Of a stretch of DNA of 64,000 nucleotides, positions 57,095 to 64,000 are shown in pieces (positions within the stretch are counted from its first letter, which is position 1; each line of letters starts with the position of its first letter). The translations under genes and the position numbers were made by a program. The stretch is taken from positions 826,924,001 through 826,988,000 of the forward strand of contig CM057452.1 in the NCBI GenBank assembly GCA_016271365.2. The letters run 5' to 3'. Source of the stretch: Neoceratodus forsteri (lineage: Eukaryota > Chordata > Ceratodontiformes > Ceratodontidae). The notes beneath the pieces were generated by a model. The model saw only the letters and a list, made by a program, of their open reading frames with translations, had not been told where the DNA came from and searched no databases.

Positions 57095-57445
57095 ATGTAC
57101 TGTACCCTCTAGTATCCATGGGTGCCACTGGTCTTGCTTATACCACTACTGCTGCTGCTGCTGTGTTTCTTGTGCTCTGCTTTGAATTGCAATGTTTGAC
57201 TTTATGATGTGCAATATTCTTTTCCCTTTTATAGCATTACTTTACCATTACCTGAATTTCTCTGGCAGCTATTGGTTGCAAGAAGTCTTGCTTTCACTAC
57301 TGCTGCTGCTGTGTTTTGTGTGTACCACTTCGAACTGTAATATTTCAATTTTGTCATGTGTGATCTCTTTTTCTCTGTAACATCACATTATTGCATCAAT
57401 ATTTGTACTGCCATTCCACTGCTTATTGTATTGTAACTCTTCCAG
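57095..57445 (+). repeat. Dispersed repeat, copy 1
   Basis: The segment from CTCTAGTATCCATGGGTGCC to CTTATTGTATTGTAACTCTT is repeated at 63650-64000 in the same orientation with scattered substitutions. It contains CTGCTGCTG tracts. The family is unknown. Confidence 0.8.
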
Positions 57446-58900
57446 GCCATACCTGGTAATACTGTAGGTATCTGCTTTCCTAGTGCACTTATTGAAAGGC
57501 TCAGCCTGCAGTTCAATGGGTAAGCAACCAGCCATGCCTACTTCCTGAACTATATAAGCAGTTCCTCCCAGCCTCCATCTGAAGAACTTTCTCTTTGCCA
57601 GCCGGAAGCTGTGTTGGTTGGTCTGCTCACTTTGGGCCCGCTTTGGCCTTGCCCCTCCCCCCATGTTTGTTTGTGCTCTGGACTCTGCTCGGTTTCTGCT
57701 GGATGTGTTCTTGTGTGCCACCTCCTTTGGTTAGTATTTGTTTTGCTTCCGGCTGTTGTTTGCTTCCGTGTGTGCTGCTTTCTGTTCTATTGAGTTTTTG
57801 CCTTGGTTTTGTGTTTTCTTTTGGGACTTTCTAGTTTCTCTTTATTTGTGCTGTGTTGCTCCTTTGCTATGCTCTGGCTCCCTTTCTTCCCTGGCTACCC
57901 AGCATCCTCTGTCTTCCTGCATTTGTTGTATGTTTCAGCTCCCATTCCAACCCTCTGCTGTTGCTTTCATTTAATGGCCTGCACCTGGTCTCAGCTGGCA
58001 GCTGCAGGAAGTGGCAGCAGGTACTACTGCATTCCTTTTGCAGCTCCAGGTACATCATGCTGCTTCTGCTCCATCCTCAATTCTTTGGGATTTTACGTTC
58101 CTAGTGTCCTGCATCTACATTGTTAGTTTGTGCTACAGGTTTCTAATTGTTGTTTTGTTCCCTTCTGCAGCCATGTGCCTGTGCTCTAGCTCCTTTACTC
58201 ACCAATTTAGCAAGCAATCAGTTCCCCGCATATTCCTTTGTCTGCTCAGCTCAGCCTGCTGCTTTCCTGCCTAGTTATCCACCCTCAGTTTCCTGCAATT
58301 GTTGTTTGTTTCGGCTTCCATTCTGCCATCTCTGTTGCTGCTGCTGCTTCTGATAATTCCTTGGTTTAAACGTTTATTCTGCCTGTACAAACGTTCCAGT
58401 TCCCTTTCTTTTATCAATATAGTCCTCAGCTGCTGCCACATTAAATCAGCATGCTTTCACACTTCATTTTAATTGTGCATACCAACCTATTTCGATTTGG
58501 TTGGCTATTCAGTGCTACTAGCTATGCAACAGAATATCACCTGAGTCTCCTGCCTTTCCCAGTTGCTTTCCACATGTGAACAGCCTTCTTGGGGGTTTTA
58601 ATCTGCTCATACATGCTCATTGGTACTCAGTGGGACTCATCCCAGAGGCTCAGTAAATCTGTATTCGTTCACCATATGGTTCACACCCTGCTTAAATTTA
58701 TTTGTACCCAGCAATTATTCTTGTTGTTTCAGTTCATTACTGCCTATACCTACAAAGTCCCTTGCTTCTTAAGCTCGGCTCCTTCTGAATGCTATTCACT
58801 ATTTGTACACTGCTTCATTATACTCTGGAGGTCAGATCAGCTACAGCTCTTGCTGTAAACTAGTTTTAGTAAATCTGCATGTGGGTCACAGTGCTTTACC
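57446..58900. other. Unassigned T/C-rich sequence following the dispersed repeat
   Basis: A TATATAAGCAG word at 57552 and downstream C/T-rich DNA resemble a promoter and 5' leader. Since copy 1 of the dispersed repeat precedes it, this could be an LTR or LINE 5' end. No supported frame is present. Confidence 0.35.
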
Positions 58901-58979
58901 ATGGCTTCATGATCTCAATGTTCCTAGATGCTGGACAGCCTGGGGCAACACTCTTTTGCCTGCAGAGCATCTCAGTGGT

Positions 58980-59690
58980 TAATACTCTTCATAGTGATAT
59001 AACCACCCTATCTAAATTGGGACCATTCAATCTGAAGTTACGCCAACATCTCACAGCTAACAGTTCTTGTGACTGCTTCATCTGAGACTCCCATCTACTA
59101 GCATTCAGTCTTCGCCTCACAACTGGATAACCCCGTATCTCCACTGTTACCTCAATAATTCCAAGGCTACCCCTGTTTTGCACACTTTGACAAGGCCCCT
59201 GGCTACCCCACATCCACCTCACTTCCCTCCCCTTCCCTCCTACACCAGCTTGACAAGGCCTATGGCTGACACTTCCTACCTTTCTTACCCCCATCCAACT
59301 CCCCGCCTCACCCCTCCCACACCAGCTTGACAGGGCCTATGACTGCCACCTCCTACCTTTCTACCCCCTGCCCACCTCACCCCTGCTCCTACCCCATCCC
59401 TCACCAGCTTGACAAGGCCTATGGCTGCCACTTTCACCTTTCTTTACCCATCTTTATCCTTCCCCTTACCAATGCTTTCCTCCTATTAGAACGATAAACT
59501 GCGTACAGATATATATATATATATTTGCTCACTTTATTTTAATGTTTTGGAAACATTGTGCCTTGCCTCCTTTGTATGTTTTGTCCCTCCCCACTGATGT
59601 GGAACCTTTGTAAATGAGCTGTCCATGCTCAGAGGTATTGAACCTGAGAATGAATAAATAAATAAATAAAATAAATAAAAATAAATTCTT
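58980..59690 (+). pseudogene. L2-like LINE 3' end (C-terminus plus 3' UTR)
   Basis: LSKLGPFNLKLRQHLTANSS, then CDCFI and a stop at 59085, matches the C-terminal SLMNFHTRLKAHML...CHCLI of the intact L2-like frame at 51.2 kb. The 3' UTR holds tandem repeats, then TGATGTGGAACCTTTGTAAA (about 59595) and a (AATA)n tail. Confidence 0.7.
59170..59455 (+). repeat. Tandem repeats, period about 80 bp, in the L2-like 3' UTR
   Basis: AGCTTGACAAGGCCTATGGC, or variants with CTGGC or GACTGC, occurs near 59188, 59250, 59325 and 59405, separated by C-rich CCTACC and CCCACCTCACCCC stretches. Confidence 0.7.
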
Positions 59691-59699
59691 TGTTTTGCC

Positions 59700-61280
59700 T
59701 ATGGTGAAGGCCTGAGGGTTATAGTGGAGAGTTGTAGCCCCATTTACCTCATGTTCATATACCGCCTTCATCACTAAAATCCTCTGGGTATTTGTCACCT
59801 TTAATTGGCACTCATTGATGGACTGGTTGGCTAGCCTCACACTGACTAAAGGCCTAGATAACCTGGGCTGGGTGTGCAATTCCTACACTAGTAGATTGGT
59901 AGGTCAAGCTATCATGCTTCTGTGTGCTGTTTGTTTACCAGGCCTATTGCTACAGGTGTTTACCATGGTACTCATTGCCTGTTACTCACTGCCTTGCCAT
60001 GTATGGCCTGTACCATTATCAAAGGTGTTTACTTTGCTGCATAGTACCTGATAATCTCTGCATACCTTGTATAGCCTGCTTCATTGCTACAAGAGATTAG
60101 TCAACCATGCCCATCAATTTATTGGCTCTGAGCTCGCTCGCAACCAACGGTTTCACTCTGCACCCTAGTCCGCATCCTGGCTGTGATGCCTGATGTAGGG
60201 TCTTTCCTTTCTGACCCATAGTGGGACTGTCCTTACTCCAGGTGGAGCTTTAGCTGTTTGTGTGCAGTTGCGCCTCTTGATGTAGAATTTATGACTAGCT
60301 GCGTAAGAAGGGATATAGTGCTATCCTTTAGCAGTAGTATCGGCTACATATAGGCACCTTCAATGCATTCTCCCTATGATCGCTCTTGGTTCACTTGATC
60401 TAAACAGTATATTGGTAGGTCAAGCGAGCGCCTCAGTGGTCATTCTCTCTCCTTCTCCTGCCTTTGAGGTAGTTTGTTGCAGAGGTCAGTACTAGCAACC
60501 CTCCATGGCATTCCCATTAGAGGGAAAGAGTGAGAATTTCCTCTAAATTGGAATATTTTCCACTCCCCTTATTTGGGCTCCTAAATCGCAGTAGCAGAGC
60601 CATCACTAAATACAACATCCAAAGCCTGGAGGGAAGGCGATCTCAGGCTTGGATCTCCAGAGAGTTCCTCCTCAAAGGTTTTTTTTTTCTCTCCTCTGTG
60701 CAGCAGGTCATAATACTAGTTAGTTTAGCGATATTTCCAAGCTCACTTAGGTAGGTTCTGCTGTTGGATGGAGATGGATGGTGGTCCTACTAGCCATTCC
60801 CTCGCTCCTTAGGGAGCCCCTTGCAGTTATCAGTGCAAGCTATATTATTGGAGTTATCCTGCTAATGTGTGCATTTCATTTATGTTTCATTAAGCTGCCT
60901 GTTGCTGTCAGTCTGCTTCTCTACATCCTAGTCATCGATTGCTGCTACAATTCTTTTGGGGTTCCTTCCTAGTGTACCTTTAGCGAGGACACTTCCCAAG
61001 GAGCACCTCTAAGGGTGGAATCCTCTTACAGGGTTCCCGCTTTTAGTACCCCTACATGGTGGTAATTCCTACTAGAATAGAGAGTGTGAACAGTCACAAA
61101 CATTGTTCTACAGTTGCACAAGCATAATCTTATGCTTGTTGAGAAAGCCATTAAACCTGGTGAACAAAATTAGTTATAAGTGGGGCTTTGTGGTACAGGA
61201 GCAAACTCCGCTGGCAGCTGAACATGGGGCACAGAGATGAGTACTGAGGTGGTACATGTCCCCATTGTGGCCCCAGAGAC
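59700..61280. other. Unassigned; contains short direct repeats
   Basis: ATTGGTAGGTCAAGC occurs at about 59895 and 60412, roughly 517 bp apart. The surrounding sequence looks like degenerate repeat DNA without coding signal. Confidence 0.35.
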
Positions 61281-61286
61281 ACTAGT

Positions 61287-61412
61287 TTATGTGTGTATGT
61301 GTGTGAGTGTGTGTATGTGTGCATATGTATATGTGTGCTTGTGTGTGTGTGCACACATGCATGTGTGAATGTGTGTCTGCATGTGCATGTTTGTGTGTGC
61401 GTGTGCACACAC
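61287..61412. repeat. Compound TG/TGTA microsatellite
   Basis: TG-rich tract with TGTATG, TGCA and TGCATG interruptions. Confidence 0.9.
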
Positions 61413-61614
61413 ATGCAGAATGCATCCTAAACTGCATGCAGATGTACAGTACTCTTACATGTCTTATTAGCAGTTGTTGGAAATCTAATGTACTGTAGGT
61501 TAATCATAAAGGATGCAATTGCAACCTGGTTCAGGTTCTGGCCCAGATCTTTGAGAATCTATGAAATTCTGTTCTGTTCTGTTCAAGATGCCCTTTTGGA
61601 TCCACATCTACTCC

Positions 61615-61990
61615 TGCACTTTGCCAGCACCCCCGCCCGCCCCTCCTATCTTCACCTCCCCTGCTGGCCCATGACAAATGCCACCCGGCTGCACTACCTC
61701 TATTCTTATCTGCCTTCCATCTCTCCTCTCTCTGTCCCCCCCAACCTACCTCAACCTTTCTCCCATCCACTTAGTCTCCCTGATTTCACCCTCCTCCTTT
61801 TCCTTTCCCCTCCCCAAAGTTTCACTTATTGTTCTTTATCATCTACAAGACTATGTGTTTTTTTTTTATTTTATAAACTGCTGTCTTTGCTTATGATTGT
61901 CTCAATTGTACCAATGACGTGGAACCTTTGTAAAAGAGCCTCAGCTCAAAGGTATTTGTAATCCTAGAACAAATAAAGAAAAGAAAGAAA
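61615..61990 (+). mobile_element. L2-like LINE 3' UTR, truncated
   Basis: The tail TGACGTGGAACCTTTGTAAA at 61915, then CTCAAAGGTATTTG and CCTAGAACAAATAAAG, matches the 3' ends at 4.3 and 59.6 kb. It is followed by an AAAG-rich simple repeat. Confidence 0.8.
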
Positions 61991-62890
61991 GAAATACTCC
62001 TTGCATAAACAGAAGTGTACGTTTCAAAAGAGAGATGTAGAAGGGTCTCTAACCTCCTTGTGAGCAAAACTTTGTCCCTCACCCATTGCTCCCTCTGAAC
62101 CATGTGCTGTCCTCTATTTATGAATGATCATCTTTATTTATTGGTGTTGCATTGCTGTTTAAATCTCACACATTAGTTAACACCAGACTACATATTCAAC
62201 CTCATAGCTATGGAGGTTAACATGATTCCAGAGAACTAAAAATCCTATAATACCAAGGCACTGATTCGGAGGCATATTCCTGATGTAGAATGTTAGCGCA
62301 ACCATTGTAAAGTATTGGACCAAATGCACTCAAGGAATCAAACACTATACAAAGCAAATGAACTATATCTATGGTGCTGCATGTGTCTGTGATTATTCAA
62401 AAGTATTGAGATTAATTTATGTTATACTGACGTGAAGATTCTACTCAAAAAGACCTGTGAGGGCTAATGCATTTTTTACACAATGTAATCTCCATTAATG
62501 TCATACAATGGAGAAAAGCAATCTTCATAATATTAATAATGAGATTACAGAATCAGGTCACTTTAAGGAATCCAGCTGACTCAGCACTGGATGTGCTAGA
62601 CTGAATGTGGAAATGTATATTGTAGAAAGCTAAATACAAGACTGTTGCTACTGTATGTGTATGTGTGTATGCATGCATGCACAGTGATGTCAGCAGGATT
62701 TAGACAGTAAGAGGGAACAGGCATCCGAATGTCTTTAATGTCACAGAACCTAAAGGGGGATCCAGAGGGAAATGCTCCCTATAAAATACTTTGAAGGATG
62801 TGGTGTAAAATAATGTTAGACTAACCACAGCCAGTTTGCCTGCTTTTGTAATGCACCATTTGGCACTAAATTCATCAAAATATTTAGTTA
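61991..62890. other. Unassigned; short TG tract at 62650-62685
   Basis: AT-rich sequence with no recognised element or frame. Confidence 0.35.
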
Positions 62891-62894
62891 TGAA

Positions 62895-62990
62895 CCTAAA
62901 GACTGAGATTTGAATCCCATAGCCTTCACTTATTTAAGCTGCATGACCCCGGGCAGGTCAATTAACCTCCCTGTGCTTAATCCTTTCTGG
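62895..62990 (+). mobile_element. MIR/CORE-type SINE relic
   Basis: A B-box-like GATTTGAATCCC at 62907 is followed by CATGACCCCGGGCAGGTCAA and TTAACCTCCCTGTGCTTA, as in the MIR core. The A box is lost. Confidence 0.6.
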
Positions 62991-63645
62991 AATCTCTCTG
63001 TGATCTATGTCTGTGCTGTGTGATTCTCAATGTGTGCCTAATAGCAGCAACATTCTCTTCCTTTCCTTCCCTAGTGTGTACAGTACTTTGTTGACAATTG
63101 TATGAAATGCTGTACATAAAATCCAATTCTTTTCTTCCCGAGCAGATGGCTGTTGCCTGCCTTGGTGTTCTGCTGCTCTGCAGCTCTCGGACCTCCACTC
63201 ACCAGGGCTGCTGCAGGATCCTCTGGCTCCCTTGATGTGAAACATGTGATGGTACATGTCTACCCAACTGTTTGCTACCCATGCCTGATGCTCCCACCTC
63301 AAATTTCCAAGGCTCGGGTGCCACTCCTCCTCACACTGCAGCTGCTCGTTGGGTCTCCTGGTGGCCAAACTCAGCACTAGCCTTGTTTCTAGGCTTTTCT
63401 CTCTTGGTCCCCACCCACTGACCTGAACTTCTTTCCTTATTTTCTTTGCTGGGGTGGGGAAGCCATCAACCAATTACCCACAGCCAGCCTTAAAGAAACA
63501 GGACCTCAATTAAATATTCACCAGGATTGTCTTGTGTTCCCTTACAGAGTCTTTGCACCTGTACATAACTTGCTTCTGTTCCTGTTCATTATTACAATAC
63601 TGCCTCTGTGGAGTGATGAAGTTAGCTTTGTGCACCTATGTACTG
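62991..63645. other. Unassigned
   Basis: Contains 148- and 75-codon overlapping frames on opposite strands with no motif. I do not support a gene. Confidence 0.35.
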
Positions 63646-63649
63646 CTAC

Positions 63650-64000
63650 TGTTTCCCTACCTCTAGTATCCATGGGTGCCAGAGGTCTTGCTTACACACT
63701 ACTGCTGCTACTGCTGTCTTTGTTGTGCTCACCTTTGAATTGTAATATTTGACTTTATCATGTGTGAACGTTTCCCTGTTGTAGCATTACTTTACCATTG
63801 CCTGCATTTCTCTGGCATCTATTGGTTGCAAGAAATCTTTCTTTTACTATTGCTGTGGCTATGTTTTGTGTGTACTTGTACTGCTTCGAACTGTAATATT
63901 TAAATTTTGTCATGTGTGATCTCATTTACTGTGTAGCATCACATTACTGTACCATTATCTGTATTGTCATTCCACTGCTTATTGTATTGTAACTCTTCCA
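63650..64000 (+). repeat. Dispersed repeat, copy 2 (cut by window end)
   Basis: Homologous to 57095-57445 along its whole visible length. It starts near CCTCTAGTATCCATGGGTGC and runs off the window. Confidence 0.8.

Noticed and set aside
63027..63473. 148-codon minus-strand frame near the window end
   Set aside because: It overlaps other frames on both strands and shows no domain, and the sequence resembles decayed non-coding DNA.
1..64000. Endogenous retrovirus, CRISPR array, rRNA or bacterial-type operon
   Set aside because: No gag-pol-env order, no paired LTRs with primer-binding site, no regularly spaced short repeats and no rRNA-like blocks were seen.

Overview
This window looks like vertebrate nuclear DNA, probably from a tetrapod with a repeat-rich genome. 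The evidence is the mix of CR1, L2-like and L1-clade LINEs, a PIF/Harbinger DNA transposon, a hAT-like element, MIR/CORE-type tRNA-derived SINEs and many microsatellites. An amphibian (perhaps caecilian) or a reptile fits, but the species cannot be fixed from sequence alone. I found no convincing host protein-coding exon, rRNA or tRNA gene, CRISPR array or retrovirus. Every supported open frame belongs to a transposable element, and most are broken by stops and frameshifts.

Layout. 0-14 kb: a 0.4-kb foldback element, a CR1 fragment, an L2-like LINE (+) with a conserved 3' tail, an L2-like RT fragment (-), two CR1 3' ends (-), a 7.2-kb palindrome, a 1.5-kb non-autonomous Harbinger derivative (8.8-10.3 kb) and a 2.9-kb hAT-like element with internal tandem repeats (11.25-14.14 kb).

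14.5-37.9 kb: this is the most structured part. Peptides of one L1-clade ORF2, all on the minus strand and all in the right order, lie scattered over 23 kb. Between them sit a CR1 (14.7-17.4 kb), a 142-bp retro-insert with a perfect 13-bp target duplication, a second CR1 with an SGNH-esterase-like ORF1 (17.9-21.7 kb, itself hit by a CR1 3' end), a complete L2 (21.8-26.5 kb), a 7.7-kb Harbinger transposon (26.96-34.68 kb, TAA target duplication), an unknown 0.5-kb insert, a MIR-like SINE and a GC-rich insert.

The Harbinger element carries a DD35E transposase (minus strand, one GT-AG intron), a convergent Myb/SANT-like gene (plus strand) and a possible third multi-exon gene (minus strand). Its ends match the 8.8-10.3 kb derivative, so the two form an autonomous-type and non-autonomous pair, although the proteins here now carry frameshifts.

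37.9-64 kb: a 5'-truncated CR1 (+), a nearly full-length CR1 (-) with CxxC-CxxC plus esterase ORF1 and ORF2 but no 3' end, then a CR1 (+) split by an L2-like LINE (9-bp target duplication, intact 325-codon frame) and by an opposite-strand CR1. After 55 kb there are degenerate tandem repeats, a dispersed repeat present at 57.1 and 63.7 kb, two more L2-like 3' ends sharing the 4.3-kb tail, microsatellites and a second SINE relic. The genes do not form a pathway: the window records successive transposon insertions.
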